64,000 nucleotides of DNA from Pseudomonadota bacterium (GTDB taxonomy: Bacteria > Pseudomonadota > Gammaproteobacteria > UBA9214). The stretch is taken from NCBI GenBank assembly GCA_041395565.1, contig JAWLAI010000003.1, positions 500,498 through 564,497 of the forward strand, read 5' to 3'. The position numbers and the translations under genes are program-made. Under the pieces are notes generated by a model. The model was given only the letters and a program-made list of their open reading frames with translations, did no database searches and was not told the DNA's origin. Shown here one piece after another: positions 1 through 8,203 of the stretch. Each line of letters begins with the position of its first letter. Position 1 is the first letter of the stretch.

Positions 1-194
1 CGCTGGGCATAACGCCAGATCTTCTCCTTGCTCCAGTCGTCGTGGAGTTCCGGATGTGCGTCGACCTGAGCGGCAATGTAGTCCTTGAAGCTGTCTTCGT
101 TGATACCGAATGCAACACCCAGGGCAATGCCGAACAGCAGGCCGGCCAGCACCAGCGCCAGGCCGAGTTTCACGTGGGTCAGTTCTGCCTGCAT
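1..194 (-). CDS. Hypothetical small membrane protein (partial, C-terminus outside window)
   Basis: Reading the minus strand from the ATG at 194 gives an open frame of 64 codons that runs off the left edge. Residues about 8-30 are a hydrophobic, Gly/Ala/Leu-rich segment (LGLALVLAGLLFGIALGVAF) that looks like a transmembrane helix or signal anchor. A polar, acidic stretch follows (NEDSFKDYIAAQVDAH). No family is recognised and no function is assigned. The reading frame is chosen because it is open to the edge and has a clean hydrophobic N-terminus. Confidence 0.6.
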   Translation of the reverse strand, partial: MQAELTHVKLGLALVLAGLLFGIALGVAFGINEDSFKDYIAAQVDAHPELHDDWSKEKIWRYAQ

Positions 195-324
195 TTTCCT
201 GCTCCGTCGCGGTTGGTCAGGCGGATTATAGGCAATCCGCCCGCACCAGCCTACCGTCCGGGCAGGACCGAACGTATAGGCCGCGGCATGACTGGAGTCC
301 AGGCGGGCCGGTACAGCCGGCGGT

Positions 325-525
325 TCAGTTGCCGTCGGTCCCGGGCATACGGCCGTAACGGGCGATGATTGCGCGCGCCGCATCGCCGTAGCGTCGGATC
401 CACTGGGACAGCACCGCGTCGCTGATCTGGCCGCCGCGTGCGAGCTGGCGCTCCAGGCGTTCCAGGCCCGCGGACGAGAGTCGCTCGCTGCGGGAGATAC
501 CGGGGGTGCGGGTGGCTGCAGGCAT
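325..525 (-). CDS. Small hypothetical protein (66 aa)
   Basis: A short basic protein starting 11 bases after the stop of the upstream SGNH hydrolase on the same strand, so probably co-transcribed with it. Residues about 20-60 form a plausible helical region (RLERQLARGGQISDAVLSQW) with many Arg and Ala. No family is recognised. The spacing and the natural-looking composition favour a real gene, but at this length it could be chance. Confidence 0.45.
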   Translation of the reverse strand: MPAATRTPGISRSERLSSAGLERLERQLARGGQISDAVLSQWIRRYGDAARAIIARYGRMPGTDGN

Positions 526-536
526 GGGTGCGGGCG

Positions 537-1391
537 CTAGAGATACGGAATGAGCTTTTTCTCTATCCGTTTCGCGAGTTTCTTGTAGCCGTCCTCATTC
601 GGATGAATCTCGTTGAGCCAGTCGCCGCTGTTGCCTACCGCACCGGGTTCGGCGCGTATGATGGTGTTGCGCGTGTCGATGACATGGAAATTGGGCAGGG
701 TATGCGGCGGCCGGGTCAGCTCCAGTATGCCCTCCGCGAGCTGGTCGAACAGGTAATCGGTCAATACCGGCCAGTCGTGCTCCGGCACCTCGGCGCGCGA
801 CAGCGCCCGGTAGATCCAGGGGCCGGCGGTGGCGACGATGAAATGTGCCGGGGCATCGCGTGCGGTGGCGTAATCATAGGTATGGGCGAAGATCGGTATG
901 CCGGCAATTGGCGCGGGCGCCGCATCCCGCACCGCCACCAGGGCGCGATAACCCTGCTGCACGTCGTCGATCAGCTTGTCGAGCTGTTGCTCGTCGCAGT
1001 AGTCGGCCGGCCCGTGAACGGTCGTGCCCTGGCGCTGGGTACGGTCGAGGATGATCTCGTCGGCGCGGTCGATGAGGTCGTTGCCGCCGCCGCTGAGCAG
1101 GATGGCATCCCAGGCGTAGCCGTGTTGCAGCGCCTGTTTGTAGACGTGATTGTGTGCCAGTGCCGACATGTGCACGATGGTATCGCCGGGCGAGGCGCAG
1201 TTGAGTATCAGGGTGTCCTTGTGGAAACGCAGCGACATCAGCAGGTTCGGCGCGAACAGGCCGCCGATGGTGAACCAGGAGTCACCCTCGGCAAGAATCA
1301 GGTTCTCATAGAAGAACGGGTCGGTCGCGGTGCCGTCCAGATCGAACAGGTCCCAGGTGGTGATGTAGGGTCTGAACTTGCCGCGTGCCAT
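537..1391 (-). CDS. SGNH/GDSL-type hydrolase
   Basis: A 284-residue protein with the ordered blocks of SGNH hydrolases: block I GDSW with the predicted nucleophile Ser38, a Gly at about 69 (block II), block III GGGND with Asn104, and a C-terminal block with His263 in NEIHPN. The residue three before His263 is Asn, not the Asp of classical TesA-type enzymes; Asp257 and Glu261 are the nearby acidic residues. The family hydrolyses esters (lipids, carbohydrate acetyl groups); the substrate cannot be read from sequence. No signal peptide is visible, so it is probably cytoplasmic. The small gene at 325-525 follows closely. Confidence 0.8.
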   Translation of the reverse strand: MARGKFRPYITTWDLFDLDGTATDPFFYENLILAEGDSWFTIGGLFAPNLLMSLRFHKDTLILNCASPGDTIVHMSALAHNHVYKQALQHGYAWDAILLSGGGNDLIDRADEIILDRTQRQGTTVHGPADYCDEQQLDKLIDDVQQGYRALVAVRDAAPAPIAGIPIFAHTYDYATARDAPAHFIVATAGPWIYRALSRAEVPEHDWPVLTDYLFDQLAEGILELTRPPHTLPNFHVIDTRNTIIRAEPGAVGNSGDWLNEIHPNEDGYKKLAKRIEKKLIPYL

Positions 1392-1425
1392 GTTTCATGC
1401 GCTCCGTTGCCGGTCCTGGTCCGGC

Positions 1426-2106
1426 TCAGTCGCCGCTCCGGTAGGACGGGTGATCGAGCTCGTCCTCCGCGATGACTTCCGCCTCCGTTTCGCCTGCGGC
1501 CATCCACGCGCGGACGTGAGGATCCGCGAGCACGGTATCGACATACGCTGCTGCAATGCCGTCCAGTGCCACAGTGTAGCCGAAAAAACGCAGTGCGACC
1601 GGTGCATACATGGCATCCGCGATCGAGAATTGCCCGCACAGCCAGTCACCATCCCGGCCGTGGTCGGTGCGGCAGCGGCACCAGATTGCCTTGACCCGCT
1701 CGATCTCGCGCAGTGCCGCGGCCGACAGCGGGACGTCGCGGAAACGCCTGCGGCAGTTCATGGGCAGTTCGCTGCGCACCTGCCCGAAGCTGGAATGCAT
1801 CTCCGCGCTGATCGCGCGCGCCATGGCGCGGGCGCCGCTGTCGGTCGGCCAGCCCCGCCCGTTGAGGTGGCGTTCGGAGAGATATTCGAGGATCGCCAGG
1901 GAATCCCAGACGACCAGATCGCCATCGAGCAGGATGGGAACCTTGCCGTCGGAAAACCAGGGCGCCAATTCCCGCTCAGTGGTGTCGGTGAACAGGGCGA
2001 CGCGCCGTTCCGTGAAGTCCAGGCCGAAATGCCGCATGAACAGCCATGGCCGCAGCGACCAGGATGAATAATTCTTGTTGCCGATGATCAGGGTCAGGTC
2101 GGGCAT
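1426..2106 (-). CDS. Glutathione S-transferase family protein
   Basis: A 226-residue protein. The N-terminal 80 residues read as the thioredoxin-like GST domain: NKNYSSWSLRPWLFMRHFG with the Ser-rich active-site loop, then KVPILLDGDLVVWDSLAIL carrying the cis-Pro and the glutathione-contacting Asp-Ser. Residues about 90-220 form the all-helical C-terminal domain. The length fits the family. It probably conjugates or reduces substrates with glutathione in the cytoplasm; the substrate is unknown. Neighbours on the same strand show no obvious pathway link. Confidence 0.85.
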   Translation of the reverse strand: MPDLTLIIGNKNYSSWSLRPWLFMRHFGLDFTERRVALFTDTTERELAPWFSDGKVPILLDGDLVVWDSLAILEYLSERHLNGRGWPTDSGARAMARAISAEMHSSFGQVRSELPMNCRRRFRDVPLSAAALREIERVKAIWCRCRTDHGRDGDWLCGQFSIADAMYAPVALRFFGYTVALDGIAAAYVDTVLADPHVRAWMAAGETEAEVIAEDELDHPSYRSGD

Positions 2107-2143
2107 GACGCGAGCTTTCCGTGCGTTACCCGATCGACCGGGC

Positions 2144-2632
2144 TCAGGTGTAGAGGATGAAGATCGCGGCGCCGGCAGCCAGCAGGAAGAACATCAATCC
2201 CATCGAGGCATTATCGTCCTCCTGCGGGCGGAATTCCTCGAGGTGCGCCTCCGCTTCCTGCACCAGCTGCTCGATGGCGGACTGGCGCTGTGCCAGGTGC
2301 GCGGCCGCCAGTTCGCGGCGGCGTTCCGCCTCACCCAGTACACGCTCGCATGCCAGCGCGTACCGCGTCTCGGCCACGTCGTCGTCCTCGCCGTTCTCCG
2401 CTTCGAGCCACTGCTCGTCGAGCCGCAGCAGGTGCCGTTCCTGCCAGTTTTCGATAACCTGGTACTCGCGTTCGAGCTGTTCGCGGCAGTAGTTGGCAAT
2501 GGCGTTGCCGTGGCCATGCCCGGCCCAGGTCAGCAGTTTGTCCGCGTCCAGTTCCAGGCCGGTTACCTTGCCTTCCTGATCCTTCGTTTCGACGTACAGG
2601 TGGGGTGGCAGGTTAAGCTCCAGGGCGCTCAT
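2144..2632 (-). CDS. Hypothetical coiled-coil protein with C-terminal membrane anchor
   Basis: A 162-residue, strongly acidic protein. Residues about 45-130 are charged and helical, rich in Glu, Ala, Leu and Arg (ALACERVLGEAERRRELAAA), consistent with a coiled coil. The last 18 residues (MGLMFFLLAAGAAIFILYT) form one hydrophobic helix ending at the C-terminus, so it looks tail-anchored with the bulk in the cytoplasm. No named family is recognised. The start is the ATG at 2632, just downstream of an AGGATCCT-like purine patch. Confidence 0.65.
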   Translation of the reverse strand: MSALELNLPPHLYVETKDQEGKVTGLELDADKLLTWAGHGHGNAIANYCREQLEREYQVIENWQERHLLRLDEQWLEAENGEDDDVAETRYALACERVLGEAERRRELAAAHLAQRQSAIEQLVQEAEAHLEEFRPQEDDNASMGLMFFLLAAGAAIFILYT

Positions 2633-2755
2633 ACAGGATCCTCGCGGGCTGGGTTCGTAGCGGCGTATTCTACCTTGAATACGTCCGGCGTGAGGAGAGC
2701 GTGGGGTGCCGGAGTAATGGCGCCGGTGGCGCGGGATGTGCCGGCGAGCGAGTTG

Positions 2756-3379
2756 TCAGCCGCGTCGGGCAGGCGCTTGCACGCGTGCCGTCAGCAACAG
2801 GCCGGTGATTCCGGAGAGCAGCAGTACCAGTGCACCTGGCACCGGTACCGGCACGATCGAGGTGAGGGTGACGTCGCCGAATGCATAGACGGCGCAGCCG
2901 CCGATACCGCCCGGGTAACAGGCACCGTCAATCGAGCTGAAGGCCTGGCCAACCTGCCAGTCCTGTACCCGCCAGTCCGGACTGGTCGCTGCCGAGGCGA
3001 GGATTCTGACATCTGTGATATTGCTGGTTATCTCGCCGATATTGGGCACGGTCGTGCTGTACCAGTTGAACCCGGAATAATTGCCGATGCTCAGACCGCC
3101 GTTGATGATCGAGCCCGATACCAGGTCGGTGTAGAAATAGTTCCAGGTGCCGGCACCATTGCTGAAGCTCGACTGGTTCGCGGCAAAATCCACGACGAAG
3201 ACGTAGGTCAGCGGTGTCTCGCCAACGACAATGTCAAAGTCGGTGAGGGTGTAATCCTGGTGATACGACTGGAAGCCGGTTACCAAGCCTTCGAAGGTGT
3301 ACTGCAGCAGCGCTGCCGGCGCCAACCTGCTGCAGAGCGTGAACGCGACAGCGATCGCGACAAGCGTTATTCTTTTCAT
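2756..3379 (-). CDS. PEP-CTERM sorting domain-containing exported protein
   Basis: A 207-residue secreted protein. The N-terminus (MKRITLVAIAVAFTLCSRLA) is a signal peptide. The middle is rich in Ser, Asn, Gly and aromatic residues, as in extracellular beta-rich proteins. The C-terminus has the layout of a PEP-CTERM signal: VPVPGAL, a hydrophobic helix (LVLLLSGITGLLLTA), then a basic tail ending RRG. PEP-CTERM proteins are processed by an exosortase and tend to occur where exopolysaccharide is made. The ATG at 3379 is preferred over a GTG nine bases upstream because an AGGGGG ribosome site sits just before it. No exosortase is in the window. Confidence 0.75.
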   Translation of the reverse strand: MKRITLVAIAVAFTLCSRLAPAALLQYTFEGLVTGFQSYHQDYTLTDFDIVVGETPLTYVFVVDFAANQSSFSNGAGTWNYFYTDLVSGSIINGGLSIGNYSGFNWYSTTVPNIGEITSNITDVRILASAATSPDWRVQDWQVGQAFSSIDGACYPGGIGGCAVYAFGDVTLTSIVPVPVPGALVLLLSGITGLLLTARVQAPARRG

Positions 3380-3470
3380 CTGCGGCACCCCCTACCCGGT
3401 ACTGCTGCGTGCATCTGGATGAAGTCTAGTTGTTGTGGCGTGTCCGGTCCAGTCGGCTGCGCCTGTCAGC

Positions 3471-3884
3471 CTATTTGACCGCCTGCGGCTCGCGCAGTCC
3501 GGCGATGACCTTGCCGTTCATGAGTACGATGAAATAGTGCGGGCGCGGATTGTCGGCATTGTGCGCTTGCAGCTTGACCAGATAGTGCCAGTGATTCTCG
3601 TGGTGCGGGATCTGTTTCAGCTCGATGCCCGAGAGCGTGGCATCCGCCAGCGCCGGGTCTGCGGCGAGGTGCTTGTGCACTGCATCCAGCGCCGCGGTCA
3701 GTGACAACGGCGGTGCGCCGCTGAAGGGTTGCCATTGCGCGGATGCGTCGATGTCGACGGCCTCGATCGAGGCGACGACCCGGGCATTGTCCATGAACTC
3801 GATCACTTCGACCGGAAATTGCACGGCCGGTAACTTCGTGCTGCAGCCGAGCAGCACCAGGGCCGGTAGTATTCGCATTCGCAT
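3471..3884 (-). CDS. Putative lipoprotein
   Basis: A 137-residue protein with a short basic, hydrophobic signal peptide ending in a lipobox (ALVLLGCS, Cys14), so it is predicted to be lipidated at the periplasmic face. The mature part includes HHENHWHYLVKLQAHNADN, resembling small periplasmic domains of unknown function. The ATG at 3884 has a GGAGA ribosome site about nine bases upstream and is preferred over a GTG two codons earlier. No function is assigned. Confidence 0.65.
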   Translation of the reverse strand: MRMRILPALVLLGCSTKLPAVQFPVEVIEFMDNARVVASIEAVDIDASAQWQPFSGAPPLSLTAALDAVHKHLAADPALADATLSGIELKQIPHHENHWHYLVKLQAHNADNPRPHYFIVLMNGKVIAGLREPQAVK

Positions 3885-4022
3885 CAGCACTGTCTCCGTA
3901 AGGTCAGGCCCTTATTGTACATGCTTTGCACAGACGGGCGGTGCCTGCCGGTTACGGGAAAATTCATGCGGGAGAGCAGGGTATTCCCGCGGACCGCATG
4001 GGATTATGAGGTGGGTTCTAGC

Positions 4023-4838
4023 CTATTTCTGGCACTGCGGGCAGTAGAACGTGGCGCGCTGGCCCTGGCGGATCATGCGAATCGGAACCCTGCAGCTGAT
4101 GCAGGGTTCGCCGGCCTTGCCGTAGACGTTGAGGTGCATCCGGAAGTAGCCGGGCTTGCCCTCGCCGTTGACGAAGTCGCGCAGCGTGGTGCCGCCGGCG
4201 GCGATGGAGTCGGTGAGCACTTCCTGGATGACCTCGGCGAGCAGGTCGTATTGCTGCCGGTTGATGCGGCCGGCGGCGCGACGCGGGTTGATACCCGCCA
4301 TGTACAACGCCTCGGATGCGTAGATATTGCCGATACCGACCACGATATGGCTGTCCATGAGCAGCTGCTTGATGGCGGCTTTGCGTCCGCGTGATGCGCG
4401 ATAGAGATAATCCCCGGTCAGTTCGTCCCCCAGGGGTTCGACGCCGAGATCGCGCAGCAGCCGGTGCCTGTCCGGCGCGCGCGTGGTCCAGTGCAGGCTG
4501 CCGAAGCGGCGCGGGTCGGTGTAGCGCAGCACCGTGCCGTTTTCGAACTCGATGTCGACGTGATCATGCCGGCCCGCCGCGGTGCCGGCCGCGATGATGC
4601 GCAGACTGCCGGACATCCCGAGATGCAGGATGAGGGTGCCGTTGTCCGTTGCGAGCAGCAGGTACTTGGCGCGGCGATCGACATGGCGGATGGTCAGTCC
4701 GGCGAGCGCCCCCTCCAGCCTCGGCGTCACCCGCCAGCGCAGGTCGCGGTTGCGGACGATGACACGCGCAACGCGCCGGCCCTGGATGTGCGGCGCGATA
4801 CCGCGGCGGGTGGTCTCGACTTCCGGTAGTTCGGGCAT
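4023..4838 (-). CDS. mutM: Formamidopyrimidine-DNA glycosylase (Fpg/MutM)
   Basis: A 271-residue base-excision repair enzyme that removes oxidised purines such as 8-oxoguanine and cleaves the abasic site. All landmarks are present: the N-terminus PELPEVETT with catalytic Pro (residue 2 before Met removal) and Glu3, the conserved Lys58 in RRAKYLLL, the helix-two-turn-helix around DSHIVVGIGNIYASEAL, and a C-terminal zinc finger with Cys246, Cys249, Cys266 and Cys269. The length matches the family. It stands alone, separated from the upstream ABC genes by a hairpin cluster. Confidence 0.97.
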   Translation of the reverse strand: MPELPEVETTRRGIAPHIQGRRVARVIVRNRDLRWRVTPRLEGALAGLTIRHVDRRAKYLLLATDNGTLILHLGMSGSLRIIAAGTAAGRHDHVDIEFENGTVLRYTDPRRFGSLHWTTRAPDRHRLLRDLGVEPLGDELTGDYLYRASRGRKAAIKQLLMDSHIVVGIGNIYASEALYMAGINPRRAAGRINRQQYDLLAEVIQEVLTDSIAAGGTTLRDFVNGEGKPGYFRMHLNVYGKAGEPCISCRVPIRMIRQGQRATFYCPQCQK

Positions 4839-5104
4839 GATAGGTCTTCTATATTGTATGTTTCTGTTCGGGCGACTATAGGAAGTTTGCAGCGTTCTGA
4901 TGCGTTCAATGAATTTTCACCCTGTCGGTCGAGGGACTTTCTCTTGCGTGCGCAAGAGAAAGTCCCCAATGAGAAGGGCACCCGGTACGTCAGCGCAGAT
5001 GACGTACCGGGCAAGCCTGCGGGGCCGCCTTTCTTTTCGCCCCTTTTCTATGGCGGCGCAAAAAAAAGGGGCGCGCCCGACAGGGCGAAAGATTGCATGA
5101 CGGG
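4839..5104. repeat. Intergenic cluster of four inverted repeats
   Basis: Between mutM and the DUF4340 gene lie four consecutive hairpins. The first has perfect 16-base arms at 4933-4948 and 4951-4966 around a TG loop. The second has 11-base arms at 4981-4991 and 5001-5011. The third has 10-base arms at 5038-5047 and 5064-5073 with an A-rich inner strand. The fourth is CGCCC/GGGCG at 5074-5087. ORFs crossing it on both strands are arginine-rich and look spurious. The layout resembles dispersed palindromic repeats of other gammaproteobacterial genomes. The third hairpin could also end transcription from the ABC operon. Confidence 0.7.
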
Positions 5105-5971
5105 TTATTCCTGCAACGGTTCCTCTGGTGCTTGCGGCAAAGCCAGCAAACCCGTGCCCACGTCTCCCGCCAGATGATACTGAATACCCCAGTCCGGCCG
5201 GGCGAGCACCAGATCCGGTTCGCGTGCTGCGATGTGAAACACGACCGGGTCCGTAACGCCCTGCAGCGTCACGCGTACGGTCTCGGGAAATTCACCGGGT
5301 TCGTAACGGCGCACATACAGGGCGCTGGCGTGCTGCCAGTCCTGGACCAGCGTCTCGATGGCATCGGCGGAGACGCCGGGCAGTTCCGGGGTGAGGCGCC
5401 AGTGCACCCCGTCGCTAAGGCTCAGCGACAGCCCGGGCAGTTGCAGTGCCGTGACCTTGGCGGCTTCCGGCAGCAGCCGGCGACTGGCAAAGCTGGCCAG
5501 TCCCGCATTGGGCAGGTGCTGGTAGCTGTCCCCGACCAGGTAGACTTGCGCGCCAAGCCTGACGTAGCGCAGTCCGTCGATGGCCTCGGTCGTGCCGAGA
5601 TCGAGCTGGGTCGCATCGAAACGCACACTCGCCTGCGGCGGATCCAGGCCCAGGCCTGCCAGCGCGAGCGTGCGCGCGGGGTAGCTGCGCACGACAGTGG
5701 CCTGCAGCAATGCCAGCACGGTATGGACCTGGAAGTCATCGGCCGGGATGGCAGTGGCACCCTGAATCAGCCAGTGTCCGGCCTGCTTGCGGAACAGGAG
5801 CGGCTCGGCGCCGCTACGGCTCAGGTCGATTGCGCTGACCGTTTGCGGGTCGATGCCGGTGACCGTTTGCACGCCCGCATGCTGCTCCAGGCCGGGGCGG
5901 TACCAGATCAATGCCCCCAGGCCCAGGGCGAGCGCGGCCAGCGCCAGGTTGAGCAGGGTGCGGGTTGACAT
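5105..5971 (-). CDS. DUF4340 domain-containing protein (Gld-type ABC accessory)
   Basis: A 288-residue protein with one N-terminal membrane helix (about residues 6-24, LLNLALAALALGLGALIWY). A large beta-rich periplasmic part of the DUF4340 type follows. Its ATG overlaps the stop of the GldG-like gene by one base, so the two are translationally coupled. DUF4340 proteins are typically encoded at the end of GldG-type ABC operons; their role is unknown. A TTG one codon upstream is less likely as the start. It is the last gene of a four-gene minus-strand operon (9156 down to 5105). Confidence 0.85.
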   Translation of the reverse strand: MSTRTLLNLALAALALGLGALIWYRPGLEQHAGVQTVTGIDPQTVSAIDLSRSGAEPLLFRKQAGHWLIQGATAIPADDFQVHTVLALLQATVVRSYPARTLALAGLGLDPPQASVRFDATQLDLGTTEAIDGLRYVRLGAQVYLVGDSYQHLPNAGLASFASRRLLPEAAKVTALQLPGLSLSLSDGVHWRLTPELPGVSADAIETLVQDWQHASALYVRRYEPGEFPETVRVTLQGVTDPVVFHIAAREPDLVLARPDWGIQYHLAGDVGTGLLALPQAPEEPLQE

Positions 5972-7326
5972 CAACGGCGCCGCCGGCGCAGCCAGATGGC
6001 CAGTCCCGTCACCAGCAGCAGCAGCGGCAGGCCGGCGAGGAAACCGAGACCGATCGCGGCGGTCGTCTTGCGGTCCAGCACCAGCGCGGTATCGGGCGCT
6101 CCGCGCACGCGGATGTCCATGAAGGCATCGTCGTGGCTCAGCCAGGTGATCAGGTTGAGACCGAGATCGAGGTTGCCGGCATTGCCCAGATAGGTGTTGG
6201 ACAGGAAATCACCATCGCCGGCCACGACCACGCGCTGTTCCGCGCCATCCCCGCCGTCCGGCCGGCTGCGCACCAGGGCAATGCCGATGTCGAGCGGGCC
6301 GGCGCGTTCATCGGTGTTCGGGTCATACTTGATCTCGCCCTCCAGTGCGCCGAGCTCCGTCCAGGAACGCTCCAGCGTCGTGAGCAGCGGGACCGCATGC
6401 CAGTGCGTGGTGTCGTTGATTTCCAGTGCTACCGCTTCCGGGTACACGCTGACCATGGTCATCTCGCGTGTGACCGGATGATTCGGATAACCGGTGACGA
6501 CCACGAAGCTCGGGTTGTCCACCCCGAACATGGCGCCCGTGGCATCCACCACGCGCCCGGGCAGTGCGAGCACCCCGAGCGTATCCGCCAGCGGCGCCAG
6601 GCTGCGCGGACCGTCGGGTTCGGTCAGCCACAGCAGGTTGCCGCCGCGCGTGACGTAGTCCTGCAGTGCGGCGACCTCGCCGGGGAGCAGTTCCACGCGC
6701 GGGCTGGCCAGCACCAGCACGGTGGTGTTGGACGGGATCGCGTGTTCGGCGAGGTTGACGGTTTCCACCCTGAGGCCCTTGCGCTCCAGTTCCGCGCCGA
6801 ACAGCCCCATACCATAGTTGGTATCGCCGCTCGGCGGACGTTCGCCATGGCCGGTGACGAATACGATCCAGCGCTCCTGCTGGCGCGACAGGCGCAGCAG
6901 GGCGTTGCTGAGATGCTGTTCCCCCAGCGTCTTGATGTTCTCACTCGCCCCCTTGTAGCTGACGACGATGGCGCCTCCGCTGGTGATGCCGAGCTCGCGC
7001 ACCTGTTCCGGCACGGTGTCGGGATTGATGAATTCCAGCGTGATGCCGGGCTTGAAACGCTGGTAACTGCCGACCAGGTCGCGGATCTGCTGCCGCAGCA
7101 GCGCATCCTGGCCGACGTAGGCGGTGATGTTGACCGGTGCGTCCAGGTTGGCGAGCAGCTTGCGGGTGTCGGCGGACACGGTGTTGCGCGCGCCGGCGGT
7201 CCAGTCCGCCTGGTAGACGTACTGGGTGCTGAGCCAGGCGAGCATGCCGATCACGCCGATAAACAGCAGCGCGAACAGCATGCTCTGCAGGCGCATCAGG
7301 GTGCGGATGTGCTGGGTGATCTTCAT
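5971..7326 (-). CDS. GldG-family ABC transporter auxiliary protein
   Basis: A 451-residue membrane protein: an N-terminal helix (about 14-33), a long extracytoplasmic region and a C-terminal helix (about 424-444) followed by a basic WLRRRRR tail. The N-terminal part (NTVSADTRKLLANLDAPVNI) and the middle segments around FVTGHGERP and LPGEVAALQDYVTRGGNLLW match the GldG/ABC_transp_aux layout, related to ThuA/GATase-like folds. In Bacteroidetes, GldG works with GldF and the ATPase GldA. Here it sits between the permease and DUF4340 genes, so it probably forms a complex with them; the substrate is unknown. Confidence 0.85.
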   Translation of the reverse strand: MKITQHIRTLMRLQSMLFALLFIGVIGMLAWLSTQYVYQADWTAGARNTVSADTRKLLANLDAPVNITAYVGQDALLRQQIRDLVGSYQRFKPGITLEFINPDTVPEQVRELGITSGGAIVVSYKGASENIKTLGEQHLSNALLRLSRQQERWIVFVTGHGERPPSGDTNYGMGLFGAELERKGLRVETVNLAEHAIPSNTTVLVLASPRVELLPGEVAALQDYVTRGGNLLWLTEPDGPRSLAPLADTLGVLALPGRVVDATGAMFGVDNPSFVVVTGYPNHPVTREMTMVSVYPEAVALEINDTTHWHAVPLLTTLERSWTELGALEGEIKYDPNTDERAGPLDIGIALVRSRPDGGDGAEQRVVVAGDGDFLSNTYLGNAGNLDLGLNLITWLSHDDAFMDIRVRGAPDTALVLDRKTTAAIGLGFLAGLPLLLLVTGLAIWLRRRRR

Positions 7327-7450
7327 GTGCCACTGGTGCCAGATGCCGACACCTGCGCTGCCGCAGTGCCCGCGTGGAGTTTTCGCAATCGCATTGCCTT
7401 CATGTGTACTGCCCGTTAAGCCGTGCCGCCGTCACCCGCTGCAGTAGCGG

Positions 7451-8203
7451 CTAGTTCTGCAGCCGCATACTGTCGAGACGGCGGATCGTGAAGCCGACGA
7501 ACAGGACGATCACCAGCAGGTAGTAGCTGACGTCCATGCTGTTGAACAGGCCCTTGAGCAGCGGGTCGTAGTGCGTAAGCATCGACAGGTAGGCCAGTAC
7601 GCCGCTGTCACTGTCGGTGGTCGTGGCGCCTTTGTCGATGATCCACAACAGCAGCAGCAGGCCGAAGGTGGTAACGGCGGCCACCGTGGGCTGCTGGGTG
7701 AGCGCCGACATGTACACCCCGATGGCAGCGAACGCAGCCAGCACCAGCGCCAGCGCCAGGATGCAGGCTGCCAGCTTGCCGAGATCCAGGTCGGTGCCGG
7801 CCAGCAGCGACAGCGGCATGAACGTGAGCATGGCCATCATCACCAGGAAGAAGCCGAGCACGCCGAGATACTTGCCCAGCACGATCTCGGACATCGAGAC
7901 CGGTGCGGAAAACAGCAGGGTGAGCGTGCGGTTGCGACGCTCCTCGCTCAATACGCGCATGGTGATCAGCGGTGTGATCAGCAGTAGCACGATGGCCGCG
8001 TCGGCATATAGGGGGGCGATGATCAGGTCGGCGATTCCGGGGGCGCCCTCGATGGCGGCCAGCTGCGGCTGGATCAGCACGTACTGCTCGATATAGGACA
8101 GGAACTGGAAGGCGAGGATCGCCTGGGTTACCGCGAGAATGGCCCAGGCCAGCGGCGACAGGAACAGGCTGCGCAGCTCGCGCGCGGCGATGGTGAGTAT
8201 CAT
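7451..8203 (-). CDS. ABC-2 type transporter permease (GldF-like)
   Basis: A 250-residue integral membrane protein with about six hydrophobic helices, the usual size for an ABC-2 permease. The segment RVLSEERRNRTLTLLFSAPV is the conserved cytoplasmic ABC-2 motif (E-x-R-x-G/N-T-hydrophobic). The start overlaps the stop of the ATPase gene at 8203. A 124-base gap without a recognisable gene separates it from the GldG-like gene. It is predicted to form the channel of the ABC complex encoded by the flanking genes. Confidence 0.88.
   Translation of the reverse strand: MILTIAARELRSLFLSPLAWAILAVTQAILAFQFLSYIEQYVLIQPQLAAIEGAPGIADLIIAPLYADAAIVLLLITPLITMRVLSEERRNRTLTLLFSAPVSMSEIVLGKYLGVLGFFLVMMAMLTFMPLSLLAGTDLDLGKLAACILALALVLAAFAAIGVYMSALTQQPTVAAVTTFGLLLLLWIIDKGATTTDSDSGVLAYLSMLTHYDPLLKGLFNSMDVSYYLLVIVLFVGFTIRRLDSMRLQN

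Noticed and set aside
438..1475. Long plus-strand open frame (345 codons)
   Set aside because: It is antisense to the SGNH hydrolase, whose motifs are clear. The translation is Arg/Gly/Val-rich without domains, a product of high GC.
4854..5177. Short open frames across the hairpin cluster
   Set aside because: The translations (FSCVRKRKSP-like) come from the palindromes and appear on both strands; they are typical spurious calls over such repeats.
5965..7419. Plus-strand open frame of 484 codons opposite the GldG-like gene
   Set aside because: Gln/His/Arg-rich with no hydrophobic or catalytic pattern; the minus strand encodes a coherent membrane protein coupled to neighbours.
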